Assembly: GCF_000585995.1 (NCBI RefSeq)
Contig: NZ_CP007410.1
Span: 3,561,430 to 3,625,429, forward strand
Source of the DNA: Pseudomonas brassicacearum
Lineage (GTDB): Bacteria > Pseudomonadota > Gammaproteobacteria > Pseudomonadales > Pseudomonadaceae
DNA length: 64,000 nt
Direction: 5' to 3'
This document shows, piece by piece, positions 7,877 to 17,270 of this stretch. Each line of letters begins with the position of its first letter. Within the stretch, counting starts at the first letter, position 1. The notes under the pieces are model-generated. The model had not been told where the DNA came from, searched no databases, and was given only the letters and a program-made list of their open reading frames with translations. The position numbers and the translations under genes are program-made.

Positions 7877-10800
7877 TCACCCCCCTGCACTTCTTTCCCC
7901 TGTCACGCCTTTTTCCATTGGCCTGCGAGTTCGACGCTTCAACCACTCCAGCGCATCGTCCACATAAGTGAAAATCACCGGCACGACCAATAGACTCAAC
8001 AGCGTCGACGTCAGCAAACCACCCATCACCACCACCGCCATCGGCTGCCTGAAACTCGGGTCTTCCCCCATCCCCATCGCGGTCGGTAACATCCCGGCGC
8101 CCATGGCAACGGTGGTCATCAGGATCGGCCGGGCGCGCTTGTGACAGGCATCCACCAATGCATCGTATCGGTTCAGGCCATAATCGCGGCGGGCCATGAT
8201 CGCGTATTCCACCAACAGAATGGAGTTCTTGGTCACGATCCCCATCAACATCAGCAAACCGATGACGGATGGCAGGGAAAAACTGAAGTTGCACACCAAC
8301 AAGGCCAGCAGCGCGCCACCCAGCGAGAGCGGCAGCGCCGAAAGAATCGTCGCCGGTTGCAAAAAGTCATGAAACAACAGCACCAGGACCGAATAGATAC
8401 AAAACACACCGATGGCCATGGCCAGACTGAAACTTCCGAACAATTCGGTCATCAGCTGCAGTTCGCCCAGCTCCACCTGCTTCACTTCGGCTGGGAGATT
8501 GCGCATTCCCGGCAATTGACTGGCTTCGGCCATGACCTCACCCAGATTGCGACCGTTGAGCTCGATAGACAGGGTGATATTGCGCAGACGGTCCATCCGA
8601 CTGATTTGCGCTGGCCCACTGCCCATGCTGATGTCCCCCAACGAAGACATGGCCACCTGGCCGTCTCGACCGGTCACGCGCAACTGACTGATTGCCTGCA
8701 GGTCATCGCGTAACAGCGAATCCATACGCACCCGTACATCGACCTGGCGTTGGGACAGATTGATTTTACCCAGCTGCGAGGAGTATTCGCCGTAGGTCGC
8801 CATGCGCAAGGTATCGGCGATTTCCTGGCTGGTAATGCCCAGTTCCGCAGCGCGGGCGAAATTCGGGCGCATCTGGATTTCCGGGCGCTGCAGGGCGCTG
8901 CTCGACGACACATTTCCGATCCCGTGCAATTCACGCAGCTGCGGTTCCAAGGTGCTTGCCGTGCGCTCCAGCAGATCACCATCGTCACTGGCGAGCACGA
9001 TATTGAGCTTCTCTCCGCTGCCATCGCCGCCAACATTGACACGCACCCCTGGCAGTGAACGCAGCACTTGGCGCATTTCCGCTTCCACCTCCACCTGCTT
9101 GCGATCACGCGCGTCCCGAGCGACCAGTTCCACCGTCAGGACCGCATCGCTGGCGCCGGTGATACCGGCAGGCCCAGAGCCCGAACTGCTGGCGGTCCCT
9201 ACCGAGACAAAGGTGTGTTTGACGTCTGGCATGTCGCGCAGCCTTTCGCTGGCTTGCAATGCCGTGGCGGTGGTTTGCTCCAACGTCGTGCCGGGCGGCA
9301 GCTCCAAGGTTATTTTGCTGCGTCCGGTGTCCTGCGCAGGCAGGAAACTGGTGGGCAGCAACGGAATCAGTGCCAAGGCGCCGACAAAGCACAGGCTGGC
9401 CAGGCACATCGTCGTCTTGCGCCGGGTCAGGCTGGTGTGAATCCAGCCCAGGTAACGGGTCATCAACGGGCCGTCGTGGGCGGTTTCATTTTTTGCCTTG
9501 AGGAAATAGGCCGCCATCATGGGTGTCAACACCCGCGCCACCAGCAGGGAAAACAACAGCGCAACCGAAGCCGTCACACCGAACTGGCGGAACAGTTTCC
9601 CGGCGATGCCCCCCATGAACGCCGTGGGTAGAAACACCGCAACCAGGGTGACGGTCGTGGCGAGCACCGCCAGACCGATTTCATCCGCAGCCTCAGTGGC
9701 GGCTTGAAGCGGGGTCTTGCCCATGCGCAAATGCCGGGCGATGTTCTCGATTTCGACGATGGCATCGTCCACCAGCACACCGATGACCAACGCCAGGGCC
9801 AGCAGGGAAACGGCGTTGAGCGTAAACCCGGCCAGGTACATCACGCCAAAGGTGGGGATGATCGACAGCGGCAGTGCCGTGGCGACGATGAGCGTGGCGC
9901 GCCAGTCCCGCAAGAACCACCAGACCACCAACACCGCCAGCAGCATGCCTTCGTAGAGCAGGTTCATCGAGTCGTGATAATTGGCGAGGACGGCCTTGAC
10001 CGTGTCGTTGGCCTCCACGATCTGCACGTTGGGATGCTGCTCCACAAACGTGGTCATGGCCTTGCGCACGTCGTTGGCCACACCGACATCGGAGAACCCC
10101 AGGGAACGGGTGACCTGGAAGCCGATCACCGGCCTGCCATCGCGAAACGCCCGGGTGCTGCGTTCAGCGTGGGTGTCGCGAATATCGGCCAACTGACTCA
10201 ACGCCAGCAGACGACCGTCGCCGCTGGGAATATCGATGGCACCGAGCGCCGCCGGATCGTCAATGGCCCCCAAGGTCCGCATGGCCTGCTGGCCACTGCC
10301 CAGGTTGCCCTGGCCACCGGAGTTGTCCTTTTGCATGGCCCGCAACTGGCTGGCCACGTCCGTTACCCGAATGCCCAGCCCCGCCATCAGGGCCGGGTTG
10401 AGATTGACCTGGACCTCCCGGTCGACACCGCCCACGCGCGCGATCATTGCTACCCCGGGTACCGCCAGCAGCTGTTTGCTCAGCTCATTGTCGACGAACC
10501 ACGACAAGCCTTCTTCATCCAGATTGTCAGAGTCGATGACATAGGTGAGCAACGCCGAGGCGCTGGTGGTCATCCGCGAAACCGATGGTGTATCCAGGCT
10601 CGCCGGCAGCTGCGGCATCGCGCTGTCCACCGCGTTACGCACTTCGTTCAGTGCCTCGTTGCCATCCTTGTCGATGTCAAAGCTGACGCTGATGTTGACG
10701 GTGCCATCGGTGATGGTCGTCGTCACGTGCTTGAGCAAACGCAGGGAGGTCAGTTTGTCCTCGATCTTGCGCGCCACTTCCGTTTCCAGCTGCTCGGGCG

Positions 10801-10963
10801 CCGCGCCTTCCAATGAGGCGCTGATCACCACCACCGGCAGGTCCATGTCCGGAAAGTCCTGGATGGCGAGTTTGCCAAAACCCGACAGGCCGAAGAGCGT
10901 CAGCAAAATGAACAGCATCACGGCCGGCACCGGATAGCGGATCGACAGGGCTGAAATATTCAT
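7877..10963 (-). CDS. RND efflux transporter, inner-membrane permease (PseC-like, HAE1 family)
   Basis: A proton-driven tripartite efflux pump permease of 1028 residues, the usual length for the AcrB/MexF class. The N-terminus MNISALSIRYPVPAVMLFIL gives the first membrane helix, followed by the porter region. The fourth helix contains ALVIGVLVDDAIVEIENI with the Asp-Asp proton relay. MGGIAGKLFRQFGVTASVALLFSLLVARVLTP-type helices and a second porter repeat follow, then a C-terminal helix bundle with LLMLMGIVTKNSILLVEYAI. It is the last gene of a three-gene operon. Its ATG overlaps the adaptor stop by four bases (ATGA). Order outer-membrane factor, adaptor, permease matches pseABC of the P. syringae syringomycin/syringopeptin island. 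Export of the lipopeptide made by the neighbouring NRPSs is the likely but unproven role. Confidence 0.93.
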   Translation of the reverse strand: MNISALSIRYPVPAVMLFILLTLFGLSGFGKLAIQDFPDMDLPVVVISASLEGAAPEQLETEVARKIEDKLTSLRLLKHVTTTITDGTVNISVSFDIDKDGNEALNEVRNAVDSAMPQLPASLDTPSVSRMTTSASALLTYVIDSDNLDEEGLSWFVDNELSKQLLAVPGVAMIARVGGVDREVQVNLNPALMAGLGIRVTDVASQLRAMQKDNSGGQGNLGSGQQAMRTLGAIDDPAALGAIDIPSGDGRLLALSQLADIRDTHAERSTRAFRDGRPVIGFQVTRSLGFSDVGVANDVRKAMTTFVEQHPNVQIVEANDTVKAVLANYHDSMNLLYEGMLLAVLVVWWFLRDWRATLIVATALPLSIIPTFGVMYLAGFTLNAVSLLALALVIGVLVDDAIVEIENIARHLRMGKTPLQAATEAADEIGLAVLATTVTLVAVFLPTAFMGGIAGKLFRQFGVTASVALLFSLLVARVLTPMMAAYFLKAKNETAHDGPLMTRYLGWIHTSLTRRKTTMCLASLCFVGALALIPLLPTSFLPAQDTGRSKITLELPPGTTLEQTTATALQASERLRDMPDVKHTFVSVGTASSSGSGPAGITGASDAVLTVELVARDARDRKQVEVEAEMRQVLRSLPGVRVNVGGDGSGEKLNIVLASDDGDLLERTASTLEPQLRELHGIGNVSSSSALQRPEIQMRPNFARAAELGITSQEIADTLRMATYGEYSSQLGKINLSQRQVDVRVRMDSLLRDDLQAISQLRVTGRDGQVAMSSLGDISMGSGPAQISRMDRLRNITLSIELNGRNLGEVMAEASQLPGMRNLPAEVKQVELGELQLMTELFGSFSLAMAIGVFCIYSVLVLLFHDFLQPATILSALPLSLGGALLALLVCNFSFSLPSVIGLLMLMGIVTKNSILLVEYAIMARRDYGLNRYDALVDACHKRARPILMTTVAMGAGMLPTAMGMGEDPSFRQPMAVVVMGGLLTSTLLSLLVVPVIFTYVDDALEWLKRRTRRPMEKGVTGERSAGG

Positions 10964-12063
10964 GGCTGCGCAACCTGGGCTTGAACGAGGGTCACACTCG
11001 CGCCGTCATTGAGAAACGCACCGCCGGCGCGCACGATCCGGGCCGGCTCGTCGAGACCGCTGAGGATTTCCACGGCCTGGTGCAGGCGCCTGCCGACCAC
11101 CACCGGCCGCTGGACGACATGCATGTCATCATTGAGTGTGAACACATAAGAACGGCCGTCACGCAGGATAACGGCGGTGTCCGGCACTGTGAGCGCCTCG
11201 CGGGGCGCCAGCTCGATCTGGCCGCTGGCATACATGCCGGCCTGGGCAGCGCTGTCGGTTGGCAGGGAGATGTAGACCAGCGCCCGGCTGGTCTTGGTAT
11301 TCAAGGTCGGCGACACCAACCGTACCCGCCCTTCCAGGCTCCGACCGTCGGGCAATGTCATGCGGGCGACCTGGCCGGCCTGTACTTGAGCGAGCTGGCG
11401 GGCATCCAGCTCGGCCTGCCATTCGATACGGCTGTCGCGCACCAGGCGAAACAGCTCGTCGCCGGCGGAGAGCACCTTGCCGAGCAACGCCGTGCGCGCC
11501 GAAATGACGCCGTCATCCACCGCCACGATGCGCGTCTGCTTGAGCCTGATCCGAGTGCTCTGCAATTCGGCGCGGGCGCTGGCGAGGTCAGCTTCGGCGA
11601 GGGCTACTTTGATTCGATAGTCTTCGCGCTGCTGTTCCGACAACGCCCCACCCTGTCCGACGACTTTGGCGCGACGATCATTGGATCGGGCCTGCTCCAG
11701 ATTGGCCTCCGCCTGGGCGACGAGCGCCTTCTGTTTGCTTTCTTCGGCGACGACCGTTTCAGAGGCCAGCGTGGCCAGCAATTGACCTTTCTTCACCCGG
11801 CTGCCCACATCGGCCTCGATGCTGGCAATGCGCAGGCTACTGGTCTCGGCATTGATGACCGCTTCCTGCCAGGGCGCGAGCGCGCCATTGGCGAATAATA
11901 ATTGCGGCCAGACCTGGCGCCGCGCCTGGACCACCTCCACGCTCAAGCTACTGACATTGGGAGCGGCCACGGCCGGTTCGGTGCCACGGCGCAAATAGAT
12001 CAACGCCACCACCACGGCGATGACGACGAATGCCAGCGCATATTTACCTGACCTCGCCCTCAC
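10960..12063 (-). CDS. RND efflux periplasmic adaptor (membrane fusion protein, PseB-like)
   Basis: A 367-residue HlyD/AcrA-type adaptor that bridges the permease and the outer-membrane channel. A single N-terminal membrane helix (about residues 8-24, YALAFVVIAVVVALIYL) anchors it. Then come a lipoyl-like half (INAETSSLRIASIEADVGSRVKKGQLLATL), a coiled-coil hairpin rich in Ala/Glu/Arg (VAQAEANLEQARSNDRRAK), a second lipoyl half, and a beta-barrel ending in VPDTAVILRDGRSYVF. Translation starts at GTG 12061-12063, overlapping the upstream stop as GTGA, so the three genes are translationally coupled. Confidence 0.9.
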   Translation of the reverse strand: MRARSGKYALAFVVIAVVVALIYLRRGTEPAVAAPNVSSLSVEVVQARRQVWPQLLFANGALAPWQEAVINAETSSLRIASIEADVGSRVKKGQLLATLASETVVAEESKQKALVAQAEANLEQARSNDRRAKVVGQGGALSEQQREDYRIKVALAEADLASARAELQSTRIRLKQTRIVAVDDGVISARTALLGKVLSAGDELFRLVRDSRIEWQAELDARQLAQVQAGQVARMTLPDGRSLEGRVRLVSPTLNTKTSRALVYISLPTDSAAQAGMYASGQIELAPREALTVPDTAVILRDGRSYVFTLNDDMHVVQRPVVVGRRLHQAVEILSGLDEPARIVRAGGAFLNDGASVTLVQAQVAQP

Positions 12064-13487
12064 GTACCTTCTCCACGCATTGCCTGGTTCCGCGCCAGGG
12101 GTTGACTGGCTTGCCAGCCACCGCCCAATGCCTTGTACAAGGCGATCCAGTAGCGCACTTGGTCCTGCTGCAAGGTGATCAATTCGATCTCGGCCGTCAG
12201 TGCCTGGCGGCGCGCGGTTTCACGGTCCAGCAGGCTGACGTTGCCGGCTTGCCAGTTGCGGTCAATGGCCTCGAAAGACTCACGAAAACCGGCGGTGGAA
12301 CGCGCCACATCCGACTCCCGGCGACGTGCCGCATCGAGACGCACCAGGGCCTGTTCCACTTCCATCACGCTGGTGCGCAGCGTCTGGCGATAGACCGCCA
12401 GGGCGGCGTCATAAGAGGCCTCGGCACCGTCCGCCGCCGCGCGGCGCTTGCCCCCATCGAACAGCGGAATCGACAGCACCGGGCCCAGCGACCAGGAGCG
12501 GTTACGCTGGCCCACCATGGTGCCCACGGAAAAGGTGCCGGAAAGACTCAGGCTCGGCAGCCGTTCAGCCTGGGCCACGCCGATCTCGGCATTCGCCGCT
12601 GCCAGCTCTCGTTCGCTGGAGGCGACGTCCGGACGCTGACGCAACAGGTCGGCTGGAATCTGCCGCACCTGGAGTTCGGCCGGCTGGGGCAGTTGCGCCG
12701 GCGTCTGCCCGAGCACCTCCAGCAGCCGCCCTTCATCACTGCCCGTCAGCGCGACCAGGCTTTTGAGCAGCACCTGGCATTCACTCTGCTGCTGGACCAG
12801 GGTCGCAGCGCTGCTGGCGGCGCTGGCATCGGCCAGGGCTGCGTCGGCGGAAGAAGTGAAGCCGGCCCCGAACGACTGGCGAGTGATGCGGGCAGTGTCT
12901 TGTTGGGACTGGGCCTGATCCGTGTAGGCCAGCACCAGCTTCTGGCAGCCGCGGTATTGCACGTAGTAATCGCCCACCTGGGCCGCCAGGGAAACCCGCG
13001 CGTCATGCCAGTCATCCACCCGTGCCTCGACACGGGATTTCGCCGCTTCATTGTTGCGCCGTAACTTGCCGAACATATCGAGCTCCCAGGCCGCATCCAT
13101 CGTGGCCGACGAACCTGACCCACCCAGGCGTTCAGCACCAGTCTGTTGCCCGCCCCGGCCGCCGGACAATCTGCCGTCAATCTTGGGCAAGGCATCCGCG
13201 GCATCACTGGCGGCGGTTGCCCGGGCCAGCGAGATATTGGCCCAGGCCTCATCCATGGAGGGGCTATCGGTTTCGGACAGGCGCAACAGCTCGGCCAATG
13301 CCGGGTCATCGAACTGCTGCCACCAGTCGGCCAATGCCACCACGGACGCGCCGTGTGGCAACGGGGCTTGCCATTTGGCGGCGATCGGGACGTCTGGCAC
13401 CCGATAGTCCGGGCCCAATACGCAGCCACTCAAGGCCACCGCACACAGTGTCACCAGCAATATCCCTGGGGGCTTGAAGACATGCAT
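12060..13487 (-). CDS. RND efflux outer-membrane lipoprotein (NodT/OprM family, PseA-like)
   Basis: A TolC-like outer-membrane channel of 475 residues with the chosen start at ATG 13485-13487 (MHVFKPPG). This start places a lipoprotein signal directly at the N-terminus: a hydrophobic stretch and the lipobox LSGC, followed by GPDY as in most OprM/NodT proteins. The open frame extends to a GTG at 13538 but would then have an atypical signal. Typical family segments are visible: WWQQFDDPALAELL, SYDAALAVYRQTLRTSVMEVEQAL and a C-terminal alpha-helical repeat. It is the first gene of the efflux operon; its promoter must lie in 13488-13778. Confidence 0.9.
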   Translation of the reverse strand: MHVFKPPGILLVTLCAVALSGCVLGPDYRVPDVPIAAKWQAPLPHGASVVALADWWQQFDDPALAELLRLSETDSPSMDEAWANISLARATAASDAADALPKIDGRLSGGRGGQQTGAERLGGSGSSATMDAAWELDMFGKLRRNNEAAKSRVEARVDDWHDARVSLAAQVGDYYVQYRGCQKLVLAYTDQAQSQQDTARITRQSFGAGFTSSADAALADASAASSAATLVQQQSECQVLLKSLVALTGSDEGRLLEVLGQTPAQLPQPAELQVRQIPADLLRQRPDVASSERELAAANAEIGVAQAERLPSLSLSGTFSVGTMVGQRNRSWSLGPVLSIPLFDGGKRRAAADGAEASYDAALAVYRQTLRTSVMEVEQALVRLDAARRRESDVARSTAGFRESFEAIDRNWQAGNVSLLDRETARRQALTAEIELITLQQDQVRYWIALYKALGGGWQASQPLARNQAMRGEGT

Positions 13488-13778
13488 AGCGTTCTCTAGG
13501 GGGGTGACAAAGGTGAAAAACAGCAAGGCACCCGGCACAACTCAGGGAGGTGGCAGTTATTGACGATGGCTTGATGAAGCTCGTGTGGCAGTTATTTAAC
13601 CCCGGGCCGGATTTGATGTCTGGCGTGGAAAACGGGGACAGCTGCCGGCAAGAAAACTCGCGATAAATACGGGGGCCTGTTGAAATGACCTGGACCTGCC
13701 AAATAACGGCTGCACCTGCTATCGGGCATGAATAAACCCGCGCTCGGTTCACGTTCCATAGCCAATGGATGATCGAAT
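13488..13778. promoter_or_regulatory. Divergent promoter region between RND operon and dat
   Basis: 291 bases separate the two divergent transcription units. GTGGCAGTTATT occurs twice in direct orientation (13550-13561 and 13585-13596, period 35). A TGTC...GACA dyad (13617-13640) reads TGTCCCC-N10-CCAGACA on the minus strand. That resembles the arms of the syr-syp box (TGtCccg-N6-cggGaCA) but has a spacer four bases too long. Either could be a regulator site; neither is certain. Confidence 0.35.
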
Positions 13779-15119
13779 ATGGAAGCACTCACTTACCTCG
13801 AAAACGTCGAGTCGAACGCACGAACCTATGCGCAGACTTTCCAGCGACTGTTCGTCAGCGGCAAGGGCATGCGGATCAAGGACGCCAGCGGCCAGGAGTT
13901 CCTCGACTGCCTGTCGAACGCCGGAACCCTGGCCCTTGGGCACAACCCGCCCGAAGTCCGCGACGCCGTGATGCAGTTCCTCGGCAGCGATCATCTGCAG
14001 CAGGCACTGGACCTGGCCACGCCGGCCAAACATGCGTTCGTGCAGGAGCTGTTCTCGATGCTGCCGGCAAAAATGCGCGCCACCAGCAAGATTCTTTTCT
14101 GCGGTCCCAGCGGCTCGGATGCCGTCGAGGCGGCCATCAAACTGGCGCGCCACTACACCAAGCGCTCGCCGTTGATGGCCTTCCACGGCGGCTATCACGG
14201 CATGACGGCCGGAGCACTGTCGGCGATGGGTAAATTGTCGCCCAAGACCGGTGACGGCATGATTGCCCAAGGCACGCACTTCCTGCCGTTCCCCTACCGG
14301 TTTCGATGCCCGTTCGGCACCGACGGCGAGCACACCGATCAACTGTCCATCGACTACATCCGCACCGTCCTGTCGGACCCCGAAGGCGGCGTTGCCAAAC
14401 CGGCGGCAGTGATCGTCGAGGTGGTGCAAGGTGAAGGCGGTTGCATCCCCGCCTCGGCCAACTGGTTGAGGGCCCTGCGGGAAATCACCCTCGAACAGGA
14501 CATCTTGCTGATCGTCGATGAGGTCCAGACCGGACTGGGCCGCACCGGTAGCACGTTCGCCATTGAGCACGCGGGCATCGTGCCCGACATCCTGGTGCTG
14601 TCAAAAGCCATCGGAGGCGGTTACCCGCTGGCGGTGATCGTGTATGCCGAGCATCTGGATACCTGGGAACCTGGCATGCATGCGGGCACCTTCCGAGGTA
14701 ATCAGGTGGCGATGGTTGCCGGAGCGGCAACCATGCAGCAAATCAGGAAAGACAATCTCGTTGCCCATGCCGCTCGGATGGGCAAGCAGTTGGAGAGCGG
14801 CCTGGAGGACATCGCGCAACGTTTTCCATTCATCGGCGACATCCGCGGTCGCGGATTGATGATCGGCGTGGAAATCACCCAGCCGGCGGCCAACCAGCGC
14901 GCCGGCCAGGCCGACGGCGCGCGGGCACACGCCATCAAGCTCAACTGCTTCGACAACGGGTTGATGATGGAAACCGGCGGACGCCATGGCGCGGTGCTCA
15001 GGTTCCTGCCGCCGCTGACCATCACCGAGGCCGAGGTCGGCATGGTGTTGGAGCGCTTCGAACACGCGCTCGGAAAGGTCGGCGAGACCCGCTCGCTTGC
15101 CGCACGCGAAGCGGTATAA
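13779..15119 (+). CDS. dat: Diaminobutyrate-2-oxoglutarate aminotransferase (class III, PLP)
   Basis: It converts aspartate semialdehyde and glutamate to L-2,4-diaminobutyrate. The class-III fold is clear over 446 residues: GHNPPEV near the N-terminus, ILFCGPSGSDAVEAAIKLAR (cofactor phosphate cup), FHGGYHGMT, VEVVQGEGGCIPA, LIVDEVQTGLGRTG (Asp contacting the PLP ring nitrogen) and LSKAIGGGYPL with the Schiff-base Lys at residue 276. Similar enzymes are PvdH and the Dat enzymes of lipopeptide islands. Within this window the seventh module of the large NRPS has a textbook Dab code, giving the gene an obvious customer. It is transcribed toward macB. Other class-III activities (for example ornithine or GABA transamination) cannot be excluded from sequence alone. 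Confidence 0.85.
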   Translation: MEALTYLENVESNARTYAQTFQRLFVSGKGMRIKDASGQEFLDCLSNAGTLALGHNPPEVRDAVMQFLGSDHLQQALDLATPAKHAFVQELFSMLPAKMRATSKILFCGPSGSDAVEAAIKLARHYTKRSPLMAFHGGYHGMTAGALSAMGKLSPKTGDGMIAQGTHFLPFPYRFRCPFGTDGEHTDQLSIDYIRTVLSDPEGGVAKPAAVIVEVVQGEGGCIPASANWLRALREITLEQDILLIVDEVQTGLGRTGSTFAIEHAGIVPDILVLSKAIGGGYPLAVIVYAEHLDTWEPGMHAGTFRGNQVAMVAGAATMQQIRKDNLVAHAARMGKQLESGLEDIAQRFPFIGDIRGRGLMIGVEITQPAANQRAGQADGARAHAIKLNCFDNGLMMETGGRHGAVLRFLPPLTITEAEVGMVLERFEHALGKVGETRSLAAREAV

Positions 15120-15138
15120 AGGGCCAGGCACAATCCTC

Positions 15139-15271
15139 TGTGGCGAGGGAGCTTGCTCCCGCTGGGCTGCGAAGCAGCCCTGAAACCAGTCAGCGCTAAG
15201 TGACAGGATGATTGCATTCAGCCTTGCGAGGGCTGCTTCGCAGCCCAACGGGGATAAATCCCCTCACCACA
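15139..15271. repeat. Paired inverted REP elements (REPIN) between convergent genes
   Basis: TGTGGCGAGGGAGCTTGCTC begins at 15139 and is followed by GGGCTGCGAAGCAGCCC. The mirror copy (15229-15271) reads AGGGCTGCTTCGCAGCCC, then GGGGATAAATCCCCTCACCA. This is the standard REP doublet of fluorescent pseudomonads. It fills most of the gap between dat and macB, and its hairpins probably serve as terminators for both. Confidence 0.85.
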
Positions 15272-15306
15272 GGGGGAGTACCTGGCTTCAAGCCTGGTAG
15301 CCCGGG

Positions 15307-17268
15307 TCAATCACGCGCCAAGGCATTGATCGGATCGAGCCGCGCGGCATTGCGTGCGGGCACGAAGCCGAACACGATCCCTATCAGGGTCGAGCAGACG
15401 ACAGCCGCGACGATCGATCCCATCGAGAAGACCATCTGCCACTCCTTGACGAAGATCGAGAAGACGTAGCCGATCCCAAACGACAAGGCGATGCCAATCG
15501 TGCCCCCCAACAGGCACACCATCACCGCCTCCACCAGGAACTGCTGGCGTATGTCGGACTGACGTGCGCCGACGGCCATGCGGATACCAATCTCACGGGT
15601 ACGTTCGGTCACCGAGACGAGCATGATGTTCATCACACCAATGCCCCCCACCACGAGCGAGATGATTGCAATCAACGAGAGCAGCAGCGCCAGCGACTGG
15701 CTGGTCTTTTGCACCGTCTGCAGAACGCTGTCGAGGTTGTAGGTGAAGAAGTCCTTGATGCCATGGCGCTGCTGCAGGAGCTTGACGACGTTGTCTTCCA
15801 CGACTTTGCTCGGTTGCCCGTCCTTGATCCGTACCGTGATGCTGTCCAGGAAACGCTGGCCCAGCAACCGGCCGGCGGCCGTTTCATAGGGCATCCAGAT
15901 GTTCAGGCTCTTGCTGGTGTTGAAAACACTTTTGCGGTCTTCGGTCACGCCGATGACCGTGCAAGGCAGGTTGTCGACCAGAATCACCTTGCCCAGCGGG
16001 TCGGTGTGCGGACCGAACAATCTCTGGCGCGTGTTATGGTCAATGACCACCACTTGTGACTGCCGCCGGGCATCGTCCTTGCTGAACGCTACGCCCGCGC
16101 CAATCTTGATCCCGCGAACCTGGAAGTAACTCTCGCTCACACCGTTGACGGTGGCATTGAGGTCGATGTTTTCATAACGCAGTAACAGGTTGCGGCCAAC
16201 GTTGGGGGTCGCGCTGTCGATGTAATACAGGTCGCTCAGGGCCGTAACGTCGGACAACACCAATGTTTCGATAGCGGTCGAGCGACTGTCCCCCCAGTCG
16301 GCACCAGGCATGATCTCGATCGTATTGCTACCGATCGCCTGGATGTCTTTCAGGACATATTGCTTGACCCCTTCGCCTATGGCCACGATCGAGACCACGG
16401 ACGTGATGCCGATAATGATGCCCAGCATGGTCAACAGGGTTCGCATCCGGTGCGAGATCAACGCCACCCAGGCCATTTTGAACGCTTCGCTGAAAAGTCC
16501 GAAGCTGGCGAGCAGGCTGTTCGCCGATTTGACCTTGGCCGGGCGTGTTTCCTGAGGCGGCTGATCTTCCAGCGGCCGCTGCGGATTGGGTCGATCACTG
16601 ACGATCTCGCCGTCGCGGATCTCGATGATGCGCTGGGCGTGGGCCGCCACTTTCTCATCGTGGGTCACGATGATGACCGTATGCCCCGCCGTGTTGAGCT
16701 CCAGCAGGATCTTCATCACCTCCTTGCCACTGGTGGTGTCCAGTGCCCCGGTGGGTTCGTCCGCCAGAATGATATCGCCGCCGTTCATCAGGGCCCTGGC
16801 GATGCTCACACGCTGCTGCTGACCACCCGAGAGCTGATTGGGCCGATTGCTCAAGTGCCCCATCAACCCCAGGCGCGTCAACAGCTCCCCGGCACGACTG
16901 TGTCGCTGCGACTCGGCGGCACCGGCATAAATGGCCGGCATCTCGACGTTGTGCAAGGCGCTCAAGTGCGGCAGCAAATGATAGCGCTGGAAAATGAAAC
17001 CAAAGTGGTCACGGCGCAACACCGCCAGCTCATGATTGCTCATCGAACCGGTTTCGCGGCCGTCCACCTTGTAGCTTCCGGAACTCGGATGGTCGAGGCA
17101 GCCGAGCACATTCATCAGGGTCGACTTGCCGGAACCGGACGCCCCGGTGATCGCGACCACCTCGCCTGCATTGATTGTCAGGTTGATATTCTTGAGCGCC
17201 GTGAACGCCTTTTCACCCGCGATAAAACTGCGGGTGATGCCCTCGAGTTCCAACAATGGTCGCGTCAT
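15307..17268 (-). CDS. macB: MacB-like ABC transporter, ATPase-permease fusion (CrpE-like)
   Basis: A 653-residue fusion typical of MacB. Residues about 1-230 are an ABC ATPase with Walker A GASGSGKST, signature LSGGQQQRVSIARAL and Walker B IILADEPTGALD. A linker and the first membrane helix follow (GIIIGITSVVSIVAIGEGVK). The periplasmic domain holds the family segments RGIKIGAGVAFS and VIDHNTRQRLFG, and three C-terminal helices end the protein (LALLLSLIAIISLVVGGIGVMNIMLVSVTERTREIGIRMAVGA). It starts two bases after the macA stop, with GGGAG upstream. With MacA and an outer-membrane partner it would export the lipopeptide, as the crpDE and syringopeptin pseEF pairs are thought to do. It is the last gene of the NRPS transcription unit. 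Confidence 0.93.
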   Translation of the reverse strand: MTRPLLELEGITRSFIAGEKAFTALKNINLTINAGEVVAITGASGSGKSTLMNVLGCLDHPSSGSYKVDGRETGSMSNHELAVLRRDHFGFIFQRYHLLPHLSALHNVEMPAIYAGAAESQRHSRAGELLTRLGLMGHLSNRPNQLSGGQQQRVSIARALMNGGDIILADEPTGALDTTSGKEVMKILLELNTAGHTVIIVTHDEKVAAHAQRIIEIRDGEIVSDRPNPQRPLEDQPPQETRPAKVKSANSLLASFGLFSEAFKMAWVALISHRMRTLLTMLGIIIGITSVVSIVAIGEGVKQYVLKDIQAIGSNTIEIMPGADWGDSRSTAIETLVLSDVTALSDLYYIDSATPNVGRNLLLRYENIDLNATVNGVSESYFQVRGIKIGAGVAFSKDDARRQSQVVVIDHNTRQRLFGPHTDPLGKVILVDNLPCTVIGVTEDRKSVFNTSKSLNIWMPYETAAGRLLGQRFLDSITVRIKDGQPSKVVEDNVVKLLQQRHGIKDFFTYNLDSVLQTVQKTSQSLALLLSLIAIISLVVGGIGVMNIMLVSVTERTREIGIRMAVGARQSDIRQQFLVEAVMVCLLGGTIGIALSFGIGYVFSIFVKEWQMVFSMGSIVAAVVCSTLIGIVFGFVPARNAARLDPINALARD

Positions 17269-17270
17269 GG

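Noticed and set aside
7842..8294. Small minus-strand ORF at the end of the RND gene
   Set aside because: Out-of-frame shadow of the RND permease without its own ribosome site or motif.
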